DNA from: Arcobacter sp.
Lineage (GTDB): Bacteria; Acidobacteriota; Terriglobia; Bryobacterales; Bryobacteraceae
DNA: 64,000 nt
Assembly: GCA_020723085.1 (NCBI GenBank)
Contig: DYJN01000001.1
Span: 92,911 to 156,910 of the forward strand
Reading direction: 5' to 3'
Part shown: piece by piece, positions 18,103-27,277 of the stretch
Layout: each line of letters opens with the position of its first letter
Numbering within the stretch: position 1 is the first letter of the stretch
The notes under the pieces: model-generated
What the model saw: the letters and a program-made list of their open reading frames with translations, nothing else
Told to the model about the DNA's origin: nothing
The model's database searches: none
Translations under genes and position numbers: made by a program

Positions 18103-18103
18103 A

Positions 18104-18118
18104 CCGCCCGCGCGGCGG
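18104..18118. terminator. possible bidirectional terminator hairpin
   Basis: A 5-bp GC stem (CCGCC/GGCGG) with a 5-base loop fills the 18-bp gap between the convergent stops at 18102 and 18121. No T-run follows, so efficiency is doubtful. Confidence 0.3.
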
Positions 18119-18120
18119 AC

Positions 18121-19434
18121 CTAATATTGCGCCCGGACGGCCTCGCCTTCTTTCAGCCCTTCCAGAATCGCCGTCTGCACGCCGTTGGAAACGCCGGGTT
18201 TCACTTCGCGCTTCTCGAAGCCCTTCTCCTTGCGGACGTAAACAAAATGCCTGCCGCCCTGCTCGCCGACGGCGGCGGCGGGCACGAGCAGCACGTTCTC
18301 CTGCCGGTCCACCAGGACGTTGGCAAACGCCGAGAGATCGGGAATCATGCGGCGGTCGGCGTTCTCGATCATCACCCTGATCGGGATGTTGCGGATGTAA
18401 TAGTTCTCCCGGCGGCTGCCCACGCCGATGGCGCCGATCGAATAGACCTTGCCGTGGTAGGTGGCTTCCGGAAACGCATCCAGCCCGATGACGGCCTCCT
18501 GCCCGATTCTGAGCCGTGTCACCTCCGCCTGATTCACCGTGCCCTCGACCATCATCTTCTCTGGATTGATGATCTTCATGACCGGCTGCCCCGGCCCCAT
18601 GCGGTCGCCCACGGCGACAGTCACCTGATCGCCGCCCGGCCGGAACATCGTTTGCAGCACCACCATGCCGGCGATCGGCGCGCGGATCAGCAGCTTCTTC
18701 AGGTCGTTCTCCTGGCGTTCGACGCGCAGCTCCTCCATCTCCATCGAGATTTCAGCGTTGCGCAGGTCAGCCGCCAGCGACTGCTCCGTGAGCGCCACCT
18801 CAGCCAGCATTTCCTTGTATGCGGCCTGCGCCTCTTCCAGCGACAGCCGCAACAGCTCGCGGTCGATGTCGGTGCGGACCTCCAGAGTCTTGTAGTCGAG
18901 CGCGGCCTTGTCCATTGCCGCCTTGGCCTGGCGCAGGGACTGGCGGAGGTTCTCCATCCTGAGTTCGTTGTTCACCTTCCGCTTGGCCACATCGTTCTGG
19001 CGGTCGCGCAGCCCGTCGATCGTGTCGTCCAGCTGGTCTTTCATGCTCTGCGGGTCGAATTCGAGGACCACCTCGCCGGGCTCAACCATCTTGCCCGGCG
19101 GGGCGAGGCGCAGGATCACCATCGAACCTGAGCCCCGGCCGCGCAGCCGCGGCGCCGTGATATTGACAAACTCCGTCGCCGTGGTCGAACCCGAGATCCG
19201 CAGGCGCACGTCGAGCGTCCCGCGCTGAACGGTGGCCGTCCGGGTGGCGGCCAGCACCGTCTGCGCCGCGCCGGATTGGCGTGCCGTCCGCAGGTAGAGC
19301 CAGCCTGCAATCCCGGCTGCGGCCAGCGCCGCTGCCGCGAGCAGCGGACGGAGCAGCGAAGGCTTGGCGCGCCTCGGGGTTTCAGGCCCCTGCTCCGATC
19401 CTGTCAAAGGCGCTGGATGACTCATCGCCGGCAT
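18121..19434 (-). CDS. HlyD-type periplasmic adaptor protein
   Basis: The 437-residue protein has a cytoplasmic Pro-rich N-terminus, one membrane helix at about 28-48, a split lipoyl domain (GEVVLEF and GMVVLQTMF), a long coiled-coil hairpin around 130-250 and beta-barrel segments after it. This is the plan of membrane fusion proteins that link an inner-membrane pump to an outer-membrane channel. The pump (ABC or RND) is not adjacent in this window: downstream is the convergent fusion gene, upstream is galE. An alternative ATG lies 9 bp inside. Substrate unknown. Confidence 0.87.
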   Translation of the reverse strand: MPAMSHPAPLTGSEQGPETPRRAKPSLLRPLLAAAALAAAGIAGWLYLRTARQSGAAQTVLAATRTATVQRGTLDVRLRISGSTTATEFVNITAPRLRGRGSGSMVILRLAPPGKMVEPGEVVLEFDPQSMKDQLDDTIDGLRDRQNDVAKRKVNNELRMENLRQSLRQAKAAMDKAALDYKTLEVRTDIDRELLRLSLEEAQAAYKEMLAEVALTEQSLAADLRNAEISMEMEELRVERQENDLKKLLIRAPIAGMVVLQTMFRPGGDQVTVAVGDRMGPGQPVMKIINPEKMMVEGTVNQAEVTRLRIGQEAVIGLDAFPEATYHGKVYSIGAIGVGSRRENYYIRNIPIRVMIENADRRMIPDLSAFANVLVDRQENVLLVPAAAVGEQGGRHFVYVRKEKGFEKREVKPGVSNGVQTAILEGLKEGEAVRAQY

Positions 19435-19525
19435 CGAGACACAGGATTCCTTTCCTCAGCTTAGACGCGCTCTCACCCGAAAAGGCGCAGAACAAGCCGC
19501 TTCCGGTTACATCCGGCCGCGGGCT

Positions 19526-20503
19526 TCAGACCCGCCGGCGGTGCTGCTCGAACTCCCAAGCCGTGCCGACCATCGCCTCAAGTGTTTCGTATTGGGGCTT
19601 CCAGTTCAGTGTTTTCTTCAGCTTGGAGCTGTCCGCCACCAGCGCCGCCGCGTCGCCCTCGCGCCGCGGACCATACCGGAACGGCACCGGCATGCCCGTC
19701 GCTTTTTCCGCCGCCCGGATCACCTCCAGCACCGAATAGCCTCGCCCGGTGCCTGCATTGAACACGCCGCTGCCGCCGCCGTCCAGCAGGTGCTCCAGCG
19801 CCCGCACATGCGCCTCCGCCAGATCCGAGACGTGAATGTAATCCCGGATGCAGGTGCCGTCCGGCGTCGGATAGTCGCCGCCGAACACGGTCAGCGGTTC
19901 CCCTGTCCGCACGGCGCGGAGAATGAGCGGGACCAGATGCGTTTCCGGCTGATGCTCCTCGCCGATGCCATAGCGGGGTTCAGCACCGCAGGCGTTGAAA
20001 TAGCGCAGGCTCACGCTGCGCAGACCAGAAGTCCGGTCCAGCCATTCCAGAATCCGCTCCACCATCAGCTTGGATTCGCCGTACGGGTTCTTGGGACGGA
20101 GCGGGGCGTCCTCCGGGATCGGTGTCGTCTCAGGATCGCCGTATACCGCCGCAGTGGAGCTGAACACCAAGCGGCGGACGCGGTGGCGGCGCATCATCTC
20201 CAGCAGCGCCACCGATCCTCCCACATTGTTGCGGAAGTACCGCTCCGGCTCCTGCATGCTCTCGCCGACAGCGATGAAAGCCGCAAAATGGATCACCGCA
20301 TCAAAGTGGTGCGTTGCGAAGAGCGCCTCCAGAGAGGCGGTGTCGTGCAGGTTGATGATGTGCAGGCGTCCCTTCGGGACATTGTGCGCATAGCCTTTGC
20401 TCAGGTCGTCGAACACCTGAACGTCGTGCCTTTCTTCGAGCAGAAGCCGCGCAGTATGAGCGCCGATGTATCCGGCGCCGCCGGTGACGAGAATCGAGGC
20501 CAT
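19526..20503 (-). CDS. galE: UDP-glucose 4-epimerase
   Basis: A 325-residue extended short-chain dehydrogenase/reductase. GGAGYIGAH at the N-terminus binds NAD, FSSTAAVYG supplies the catalytic Ser, and YGESK holds the catalytic Tyr and Lys. The substrate region FNACGAEP and GTCIRDYIHVSDLAEAH are typical of GalE, which interconverts UDP-glucose and UDP-galactose in the cytoplasm. Its presence close to two nucleotidyltransferase genes (13928-18102) suggests a local interest in UDP-sugars. The ATG follows the glutathione peroxidase gene by 76 bp in the same direction. Confidence 0.95.
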   Translation of the reverse strand: MASILVTGGAGYIGAHTARLLLEERHDVQVFDDLSKGYAHNVPKGRLHIINLHDTASLEALFATHHFDAVIHFAAFIAVGESMQEPERYFRNNVGGSVALLEMMRRHRVRRLVFSSTAAVYGDPETTPIPEDAPLRPKNPYGESKLMVERILEWLDRTSGLRSVSLRYFNACGAEPRYGIGEEHQPETHLVPLILRAVRTGEPLTVFGGDYPTPDGTCIRDYIHVSDLAEAHVRALEHLLDGGGSGVFNAGTGRGYSVLEVIRAAEKATGMPVPFRYGPRREGDAAALVADSSKLKKTLNWKPQYETLEAMVGTAWEFEQHRRRV

Positions 20504-20579
20504 GTGTACCGCAGAGAAGGCTCAGGCCCGCCGGGCCAAGCCCTCTCCAGCGTATCAGATGGCCGCTGGATTCAGGCTC

Positions 20580-21107
20580 TTATAGCGCCTTCTCGATGGC
20601 TTCGGTCAGCTCCGGCGCATCCGGTTTCACGCCCGGCTCGAAGCGCCCGATCACCTTCCCGTCCTTACCTACGAGGAACTTGGTGAAGTTCCATTTGACG
20701 TCGCCTCCGGCAGCGGACGTCAGGTATTGGTACAGCGGCGTCATGTCGCTGCCCTTCACCGAAACCTTCGACATCATCGGGAAGGTGACGTCGTAGTTCC
20801 GCTTGCAGAACTCTTTGATCTCCGCCTCCGTCCCGGGCTCCTGCCCGCCGAAGTTGTTGGCTGGCACGCCGATGATCACAAATCCGCGGTCCTTGTACTT
20901 GCGGTAAAGCTGTTCGAGCCCCGCGTACTGCGGCGTGTAACCGCACCGGCTGGCGACGTTCACGATCAGCACGACCTTGCCCTGATACTGCCTTAGCGGC
21001 GCCGGCGCGCCGTCGATCGTCTTCATCGTGAATTCATGGATGGAAGAAGCGGCGAGGGCGGACATGGCGGCAAGCAAAGCCCCTGCCAGCAAAATGCGGC
21101 GATTCAT
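20580..21107 (-). CDS. glutathione peroxidase-family thiol peroxidase, exported
   Basis: The 175-residue protein has a signal peptide (MNRRILLAGALLAAMSALAAS) followed by a GPx domain. The peroxidatic Cys is in VASRCGYT, the catalytic Gln in PANNFGGQEPG and the Trp-Asn pair in KWNFTKFLVGKDG. It reduces hydroperoxides, in bacteria usually with thioredoxin-like donors, and here would act in the periplasm. I place the start at 21107 and not at the in-frame ATG at 21143 because the former begins directly at the signal peptide. Length fits BsaA/BtuE-type enzymes. Confidence 0.92.
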   Translation of the reverse strand: MNRRILLAGALLAAMSALAASSIHEFTMKTIDGAPAPLRQYQGKVVLIVNVASRCGYTPQYAGLEQLYRKYKDRGFVIIGVPANNFGGQEPGTEAEIKEFCKRNYDVTFPMMSKVSVKGSDMTPLYQYLTSAAGGDVKWNFTKFLVGKDGKVIGRFEPGVKPDAPELTEAIEKAL

Positions 21108-21165
21108 GCCCCATTGGATGAAGCTGTCCGCGCCCGGATGCAAAAAGGCAGAGAGCCTGCCGGTT

Positions 21166-22998
21166 CTAGCGCAGCCACACCTGATGGCGCCCCGGCGGGA
21201 AGAACCGGATCTCCCGCCGCTCGCCCGCCATCACGGCGATCGCCCGGGCGCGGCTTTCGTACTCCAGGCGCCAGAGCCCGTCCACCTGCTCAAGCTTCAG
21301 CACGTTCCCGTTGAAGTCCTCGAGCACGGGCGCTGCCGCTTGTCCGCACGGCGTCACCCTGCGCCGTCCAGCCGGTAACAGCAACTTGCCCTGGCTCCGC
21401 AACGGCCAAAGCTGCCCGTCCACCAGCGCGCAGCCCTCCCACGCGACCGCCACCGGCCTTGACGATTCCACTTCCAGCCCGCCATCAGCCAGTTCGCTCG
21501 CCTTCGCGGCTGCCGCCGCCGCGCCCAGCAGCCCCCAGTCCGGCCCCAGGATCGAGTTTTCGAAGTAGATCGCCACAAGTGGAAACGACTTCGCCGCCCA
21601 GTGCAGAAGCTGGAACAGTTCTCCCCCCGTCTGCTGCTTGGTAGGGTACACGTCCTGATAGCGCTCCACGATATTGATGTCCGCCCCCAGCAGCACGCCC
21701 GCAGGGGCGATCCGCGCGTAGCGCCGCGCCAGTTCCGCGTAACGCTCCGGACCGAGGTCCCAGATCGTGGCGGGGTCTTCCACCAGAAACGCCGATCCGA
21801 ACCGCGCCGCCTCCGGCAGCAGCGCCTCGGCGTCCGCGCCGAGATTGTCCCTCATCGCCGTGTCGAAGCGGTCGTCCACATGCGTCAGCACCAGGTCCAG
21901 CCCGCCCCGCTCTTCGGCCATACGGCGCACCCGCTCCAGCCAGTCCACCTGCAGGCGGTGCGCCAGCCGGGCGCGGTATTCCAGAAAGCGCCGCATGGGC
22001 GCCGCGTCCCGTACATGGTAAGCGCGCGAAGCCGGATTGTAGAAGTCCGCCGGGTCGAGCCCTGTTTCCGCCCGGAACTCGGCGCGCACCCGTTCGTTGA
22101 ATGGCGTGAAGCGCGCCGGATTCAGATAGCCTTCCAGCGATTCGAAATACAGCTCAGCCAGGTTCACGCCATCCCAGTCGAACCGGTGCAGCAGGCTGCG
22201 CAGCCCGTCTTCCACCGCCGCCGCGCAGTCCGGCTCGGCGAGGTTCATCAGCCGCCTCCAGTCCAGATGCGCGTCCTGACCCGTGGCGGTCTTCTCGCGC
22301 CACTCCGGGTGCGCGTTCCAGAACGCCTCGCTCACATGCGGGAACTCGATCCAGGCATACACGTGGATCGCGCGCCGGTGGCAGGCGTCCACCAGATTCC
22401 GCAGCCACCCGTCGCGCCCGGAATCCGGCTCCCAATAATGCCATGCCGCCACGTGCAGCGCCCCAATGCCTGCCCGCCGCCACCGGTTCGCCAAGTATTC
22501 GGGATCAGCGCGCAGACGGTAGGAGGAGTCGAAGAACGCCCACAATCCGCGCGTCTCCACCCGTGGCGCGAGCCCGAGTTCCACCAGCGCCTGCGCCAGA
22601 TACGGATATCGTTCGTAGCCCTTGTCTCCAATGGGCGTGGCGGTCCAGAACACCACGCGCCCGCCGTCGCGGAAGCCCGCCGCCAGAGGCGCGCCGGTCC
22701 ACCGCTCCCGCGTGAAGACCACCGCCCGCCCCGGCATGCGGAAGCGTTGCACCATCTCCGGCTTCTCCCACACAATTCGCAGAGAGGGCAGAAGCGTATC
22801 CGTCACGCTGCGCACTTCCACGCGCCCGCCCTCTGGAATGAAGCCCGCCGCCCGCGCCTCAGCCGAGTCGCCTTCCAGCAGGACTGCTCCGGCGCCGTTC
22901 AGCCCCGCGGCTTCCAGCACGCGCTGCCAGCCCCCGGCGGCATGTCCGCCTGTCCAGAGCAGCAGAACCACGCAGCAGCTAATACTTCGTGCGTGCAT
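21166..22998 (-). CDS. secreted glycoside hydrolase-like protein
   Basis: The 610-residue protein has a signal peptide (MHARSISCCVVLLLWTGGHA) and a region from about 150 to 480 that reads as a TIM-barrel of the glycoside hydrolase-like (GHL10/GHL13) type: YLANRWRRAGIGALHVAAWH, then VDACHRRAIHVYAWIEFP, and WDGVNLAELYFES with acidic residues at strand ends. A C-terminal beta-rich region follows. The start overlaps the 3' end of the TPR/beta-barrel gene by 20 bp. That pairing resembles PgaB with PgaA, where the hydrolase domain binds or cuts the exported polysaccharide. The substrate and even activity are inferred. Confidence 0.72.
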   Translation of the reverse strand: MHARSISCCVVLLLWTGGHAAGGWQRVLEAAGLNGAGAVLLEGDSAEARAAGFIPEGGRVEVRSVTDTLLPSLRIVWEKPEMVQRFRMPGRAVVFTRERWTGAPLAAGFRDGGRVVFWTATPIGDKGYERYPYLAQALVELGLAPRVETRGLWAFFDSSYRLRADPEYLANRWRRAGIGALHVAAWHYWEPDSGRDGWLRNLVDACHRRAIHVYAWIEFPHVSEAFWNAHPEWREKTATGQDAHLDWRRLMNLAEPDCAAAVEDGLRSLLHRFDWDGVNLAELYFESLEGYLNPARFTPFNERVRAEFRAETGLDPADFYNPASRAYHVRDAAPMRRFLEYRARLAHRLQVDWLERVRRMAEERGGLDLVLTHVDDRFDTAMRDNLGADAEALLPEAARFGSAFLVEDPATIWDLGPERYAELARRYARIAPAGVLLGADINIVERYQDVYPTKQQTGGELFQLLHWAAKSFPLVAIYFENSILGPDWGLLGAAAAAAKASELADGGLEVESSRPVAVAWEGCALVDGQLWPLRSQGKLLLPAGRRRVTPCGQAAAPVLEDFNGNVLKLEQVDGLWRLEYESRARAIAVMAGERREIRFFPPGRHQVWLR

Positions 22999-24733
22999 AC
23001 CAGATGCCCGTCCTGAAATCCCAGTAGTTCGGCCCCCACGGGTTCGATTCGTTCCTCAGATGCGCGCCGCGCACGAATTCCGCCCGCCAGCTCATGCCTC
23101 GCGGCAGCGACGGCGACATCACCCGGATGCCGGCGCCCGCCTCTACGAAATTGCCCCAGTACTCTCCGCGCCAGTCGCGCGTTGCGTTCCACACCGCGTA
23201 CACCTGCGCCTGCGTGCCGCCGGGCAGCGGAGCCAGCGTATAGCCCGAGCGGTTCTGCGCGTAAGCGAGCATGTTGTGACGGAACCGCGACGCGTAGACA
23301 CCGTCCAGATTCACTTCATGGAACAGCCCCGCCTCGCGCCCGCCCAGCAGGCGCCCCCAGCCCTTCAGCAGCGACACGCCTCCCCGCGCATCCCAACGCC
23401 AGCGCTCTTCGTAAGACCGCTGCTCGCCATAGCTCCACGACCGCCCCGCCTCAAACCACGCAAAAGTGGTCGGATGCAGCACGCGGCTCACGCCTGCCGC
23501 CGCGATCACGCTCTTTTCGCTCAAGTACAGCGGCAGCAGCGCCTTCGCCGCCTGCCTCCCTCCTGCCGAGTCGCCCACGAACCGCAGCGACAGGTACGGA
23601 GTCACCGGCAGCCCGCGGATGCGCCGCTGGATCTTCGCCTGCCCGTATGCGAAGGCGCCCTGCCAGCGCGAAGAATAAAAGGGGATCGCCCACACGTCTG
23701 TCGTCGTTCGGCTGAACTTCGGCTTCAGCGCCAGATACCCTTCCTGCGCCTTTGCGGCGATCACCGCATCGCCGGAGCGGCGAGCCATGGCGAACCACCG
23801 CAGCGCCTCCTCGTCGCGCTGCAACAGGTTCGCCGTCACGCCCAGCAGGTACTGCGCCTTCCCATTGTCCGGCTCTTCCTCCACAGCCTTGCGGAAATAG
23901 CGGTAGGCATCGTTCAGATAGCTTCCCGCCAGCGACCGCTCCCCCATTTCCAGAGCCGGCAGGGGCGCCGCCGCCAGCACCGTCTCCGTCTCCTGACGCG
24001 GCGGAGCAGGAACGGCGAGCACCGCCTCTTCCGCCGCAGGCGGCTCGCCCTGCAGCAATTCACGCGCCTGCTCGCCGACCCGCGTCGAGCCGTGTTTCCA
24101 CGCCGCCGCCAGCGCCGCGCGCGCCTTGTCCTCGCGGCCCAGTTCCCGCCAGACGCGGGCCAGAGCGAGCAGCAGCTCGTATTTCTGCGGACGCAGCTTC
24201 CAGGCCAACTCGTAGTGCTCCGCCGCCAGCGCCAGCTCGTCCCGCATCTCGGCCAGCTGGGCCAGCTCCTCATGCGCCGACCACTGTTGCGGCGCGCGGC
24301 GCACCGCTTCGCTCCACCGCTCGATCCCTTCGCGCAACGGCCGGTCGACATTCTCAAACGCCTTCTCTGCCGTCAGGCGCACGCCTTCCTGTTTGGCCGC
24401 CAGCCGCAGCATGTGAAAGACCCGCCGCGCCTCCTGCACCCGGCGCGTTTCGTAACACAGAAACGCATACTCCAGCGCCGACTGCTCGTCGCCGGGATCC
24501 TCCCGCCGCAGCCGGTCAAAGTGATCCCGCGCGGCTTCCCGGTCGCCCCGCCGCAACAGCGTGTAGGCGAGATCTTTCCGCACGTGCCGCAGCCCCGGAT
24601 CGGCTTCCAGAGCCCGCTCGAAGGCTGCCACCGCCGCATCGTATTCGCCGGCGCGCAGAGCCGCGTAGCCGCGCCCGGCTTCCTCCAAGGAGGAGCTTGC
24701 CAGCGCCAGCGCCAGCAGGACAATCGCAGGCAT
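22979..24733 (-). CDS. TPR protein with C-terminal outer-membrane barrel-like region
   Basis: A 584-residue protein with a signal peptide (MPAIVLLALALASSS), TPR repeats over about 20-340 (for example GYAALRAGEYDAAVAAFERA), and a C-terminal half of alternating hydrophobic strands rich in Tyr/Trp/Arg ending in WYARTKY. The last part resembles the NfrA/PgaA-type outer-membrane barrel. TPR-plus-barrel proteins guide polysaccharides across the outer membrane. The start at 24733 was chosen because it opens the signal peptide; an in-frame start further upstream adds a non-signal extension. It overlaps the glycosidase-like gene by 20 bp and is divergent from the acyl-CoA dehydrogenase gene (68 bp). 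Confidence 0.75.
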   Translation of the reverse strand: MPAIVLLALALASSSLEEAGRGYAALRAGEYDAAVAAFERALEADPGLRHVRKDLAYTLLRRGDREAARDHFDRLRREDPGDEQSALEYAFLCYETRRVQEARRVFHMLRLAAKQEGVRLTAEKAFENVDRPLREGIERWSEAVRRAPQQWSAHEELAQLAEMRDELALAAEHYELAWKLRPQKYELLLALARVWRELGREDKARAALAAAWKHGSTRVGEQARELLQGEPPAAEEAVLAVPAPPRQETETVLAAAPLPALEMGERSLAGSYLNDAYRYFRKAVEEEPDNGKAQYLLGVTANLLQRDEEALRWFAMARRSGDAVIAAKAQEGYLALKPKFSRTTTDVWAIPFYSSRWQGAFAYGQAKIQRRIRGLPVTPYLSLRFVGDSAGGRQAAKALLPLYLSEKSVIAAAGVSRVLHPTTFAWFEAGRSWSYGEQRSYEERWRWDARGGVSLLKGWGRLLGGREAGLFHEVNLDGVYASRFRHNMLAYAQNRSGYTLAPLPGGTQAQVYAVWNATRDWRGEYWGNFVEAGAGIRVMSPSLPRGMSWRAEFVRGAHLRNESNPWGPNYWDFRTGIWYARTKY

Positions 24734-24801
24734 CCATGAAATAGGTGGCCCGCAGGCGGCAGAAATCTCACCCGTCCGGCGACCGGCTACCATGGAAAAA
24801 T

Positions 24802-25971
24802 ATGGCCGCCTACCGCGGGTTCGACTACCTGCTCATCGACTCCCAGTTGAGCGGCGAGGAGAAGCTCGTCCGCCAGACCACCCGGCAGTGGGTAGAGGAA
24901 CGCCTCATCCCCGTCATCAAAGACTGCTACAACCAGGGACGCTTCCCCTCCGAGCTCATCCCGGAAATGGGACAAATGGGCTTCCTCGGGGCGAACCTCG
25001 AAGGCTACGGCGCCGCCGGCATGACCAACGTCGAATACGGCCTCATCATGCAGGAGCTCGAGCGCGGCGACTCGGGTTTGCGCAGCTTCGCCTCCGTCCA
25101 GGGGGCGCTCGTGATGTTCCCCATCCTCACGTTCGGCAGTGAAGAGCAAAAGAAGAAATACCTCCCCAAGCTGGCCTCGGGCGAGTTCATCGGCTGCTTC
25201 GGGCTCACGGAGCCGGGCTTCGGATCCAACCCCGGCGGCATGACCACCACCGCCGCGCGCGATGGCGATGCCTGGGTTCTGAACGGCGAAAAGACCTGGA
25301 TCACCAACGGCACGGCGGCGCACGTCGCCGTCGTCTGGGCGCGCACCGCGGAAGGCATCCGCGGCTTCCTCGTCGCAAAGGGCACGCCGGGTTTCCGCGC
25401 CTCCGACATCCACGGCAAGCTGTCCATGCGCGCTTCGGTGACTTCGTCGCTGTCCTTCAGCGACTGCCGCATTCCCGATTCCATGCGGCTGCCCGGCGCC
25501 GCCGGACTGAAGGCGGCGCTGTCCTGCCTGTCGCAGGCGCGCTACAGCATCGGCTGGGGCGTGCTCGGTCCCGCCATGGAGTGCCTGGAAGTGGCGCGCC
25601 AATACTCGATCGAGCGGAAGCAGTTCGACAACCGCCCCATTGCTTCCCATCAGCTCGTGCAGGAAAAGCTCGCCTGGATGGCTACGGAGGTCACCAAGGG
25701 GCAGTTGCTGGCGCTGCATTGCGGGCGGCTCAAGGATCAGGGCAAGCTCGATTTCGCCCACATCTCGATGCTCAAGCGCAACAACGTCGCCATCGCGCTC
25801 GAATGCGCCCGCATGGCGAGGGATCTGCTCGGCGCCAACGGCATCGTCGACGATTACCCCGTCATGCGCCACCTGTGCAATCTGGAAACCGTCAAAACCT
25901 ACGAGGGCACCGACCACATCCACGCCCTCGTCATCGGCGAGCGCCTGACGGGCGTCGCTGCCTACAAGTAA
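24802..25971 (+). CDS. acyl-CoA dehydrogenase, glutaryl-CoA dehydrogenase-like
   Basis: The 389-residue flavoprotein has the acyl-CoA dehydrogenase signatures GLTEPGFGSNPG and a C-terminal YEGTDHIHALVIGERLTG with the catalytic Glu in YEGT. The segment around KLSMRASVTSSLSFSDC and the Glu placement resemble glutaryl-CoA dehydrogenase, which oxidises and decarboxylates glutaryl-CoA in lysine/tryptophan breakdown. The FAD-linked electrons pass to ETF. No ETF or other beta-oxidation gene is adjacent. The start at 24802 gives MAAYRGFDYLL; upstream in-frame residues are not protein-like. Substrate subtype is less certain than the family. Confidence 0.9.
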   Translation: MAAYRGFDYLLIDSQLSGEEKLVRQTTRQWVEERLIPVIKDCYNQGRFPSELIPEMGQMGFLGANLEGYGAAGMTNVEYGLIMQELERGDSGLRSFASVQGALVMFPILTFGSEEQKKKYLPKLASGEFIGCFGLTEPGFGSNPGGMTTTAARDGDAWVLNGEKTWITNGTAAHVAVVWARTAEGIRGFLVAKGTPGFRASDIHGKLSMRASVTSSLSFSDCRIPDSMRLPGAAGLKAALSCLSQARYSIGWGVLGPAMECLEVARQYSIERKQFDNRPIASHQLVQEKLAWMATEVTKGQLLALHCGRLKDQGKLDFAHISMLKRNNVAIALECARMARDLLGANGIVDDYPVMRHLCNLETVKTYEGTDHIHALVIGERLTGVAAYK

Positions 25972-25994
25972 GATTGGAAACCGGAGGTGTCATC

Positions 25995-26309
25995 ATGCAT
26001 CGCCGGCAGTGGCTGGCTCTGGTCCCTTTGTTCGCCCTCGCCTGCGGCAAGCGCCGCGAACCCAGGTTCGATTACGGTGAGCCGGAGCAGCGGTACCAGC
26101 TCCGCGGCAAAGTCCTCCGCCTCCGCCCCGAAGCCCGCGTCGCTTCCATCGAGCACGAGAAGATCGACGGCTGGATGGAGGCCATGACCATGGAGTTTCC
26201 CGTCCCGAACGAAGCGGACTTCGCCAGGCTGAAAGTAGGCGCCGTGATCCGCGCCACCGTGAACGTCAACGATCTGAACTACTGGCTCACCGACATTGTT
26301 GTGGAGTAA
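25995..26309 (+). CDS. copper-binding lipoprotein, CusF/SCO-associated type
   Basis: The 104-residue protein has a lipoprotein signal with lipobox ending in Cys17 (LFALAC). The mature part contains HEKIDGWMEAMTMEFPV, the Met-rich copper-binding motif found in CusF-fold domains and in the copper-binding module fused to SCO1 proteins, where a His, Met and aromatic residue hold Cu(I). It would be anchored to a membrane facing the periplasm. A strong GGAGGT ribosome-binding site lies at 25983-25988. The next gene, an exported methyltransferase, begins 4 bp later, so the two are co-transcribed. Confidence 0.85.
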   Translation: MHRRQWLALVPLFALACGKRREPRFDYGEPEQRYQLRGKVLRLRPEARVASIEHEKIDGWMEAMTMEFPVPNEADFARLKVGAVIRATVNVNDLNYWLTDIVVE

Positions 26310-26313
26310 CTCC

Positions 26314-26967
26314 ATGAAGCGCCCCGCCGCGCTCGCCGCGCTGATCTCGCTGTCCCTCCTGCCGGCGCAGACCCGGCAAAAGGCGCCGCAAAGCTGGGAC
26401 CAGGTCTATCTGAACCCGGACGCGCGCGTGCCGGTGAACCCCAGCGCTCTGGTGCTGGAAACCACCGCCAACCTGCCCGCCGGCGTGGCCCTCGACGCAG
26501 GCATGGGCAATGGCCGCAACGCCATCTACCTGGCCCGCAAAGGATGGAAAGTCACCGGCATCGACCTGTCGGAAGCCGCCGTGCGCCGCGCCCGCGAGGA
26601 GGCGGGACGGCTGAAAGTGGAGTTCGACGCCCGCGTCGGCGACGTGGAGAAGATGCTCCTGCCCCGCGCCGCCTTCGACCTCATCCTCTGCCTGTACACG
26701 GAACCGCTCGCCGTGCGCGCCGCGCGGAAGTTCATCGACGCGCTGAAGCCCGGCGGACTGCTCCTGATCGAAGGCCGTCATATCGAAGCCCTCCCCCTCG
26801 CTGCCGCCGCCTACCCCCGTACCGGATTCCACGACAACCAGCTCCTCAACGTCTACCATCGCCTCCGCATCCTGCGCTACGAAGACCGCCTCATGCCGTC
26901 GGAATGGGGCAACGATTCTCAGGATCCCCGTGCGCGAGTCGTGCGCCTCGTCGCCCAGAAACGCTGA
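26314..26967 (+). CDS. SAM-dependent methyltransferase with signal peptide
   Basis: A 217-residue class I methyltransferase. VALDAGMGNGRNAIYLA is motif I that binds S-adenosylmethionine, WKVTGIDLSEAAV is motif II, and the post-motif FDLILCLY and LKPGGLLLIEG follow in order. The N-terminus MKRPAALAALISLSLLPAQ has the shape of a cleavable signal peptide, which is unexpected because SAM is cytoplasmic. The start at 26314 was preferred over an in-frame TTG further upstream because it opens the hydrophobic segment. It follows the copper lipoprotein gene by 4 bp. Possible roles are metal or metalloid methylation or detoxification, but that is speculation. Confidence 0.85.
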   Translation: MKRPAALAALISLSLLPAQTRQKAPQSWDQVYLNPDARVPVNPSALVLETTANLPAGVALDAGMGNGRNAIYLARKGWKVTGIDLSEAAVRRAREEAGRLKVEFDARVGDVEKMLLPRAAFDLILCLYTEPLAVRAARKFIDALKPGGLLLIEGRHIEALPLAAAAYPRTGFHDNQLLNVYHRLRILRYEDRLMPSEWGNDSQDPRARVVRLVAQKR

Positions 26968-27277
26968 CGGATTCGCGCCGCCGTCCATCTGAACGGGCAG
27001 CGGCACGGCTCAGCCCGGAACGGACAGGCTCTTCTCTCCGCTGCCCGTGCCCGCCGCATCGGCGCGGACGCGCCGTGTCTCTCAGGGGCAAAGCGCTGGA
27101 TTTCCGTTGCGGCGCCGTCCGTGCAGGGTGCGGCATGGCGGCCGCACACGGCGGCTGCCGGAGGCGGCCTGCTTCTCTCCCTCGCAGTCGCTGGCTCCGT
27201 CTGAATCCCGGCTTCGCCGGACGGAATCTCCCGCCGCCCCCGCATGGGCGGCTCAGATCGTCCCTGCCGGAAGCGCG
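26968..27277. other. GC-rich spacer between convergent genes
   Basis: The 310-bp gap lies between the methyltransferase (plus) and DUF72 (minus) stops. It contains only short GC-rich inverted repeats, such as the CCGGC/GCCGG stem-loop near 27210. No open reading frame with protein-like character or known RNA is visible. Confidence 0.5.
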
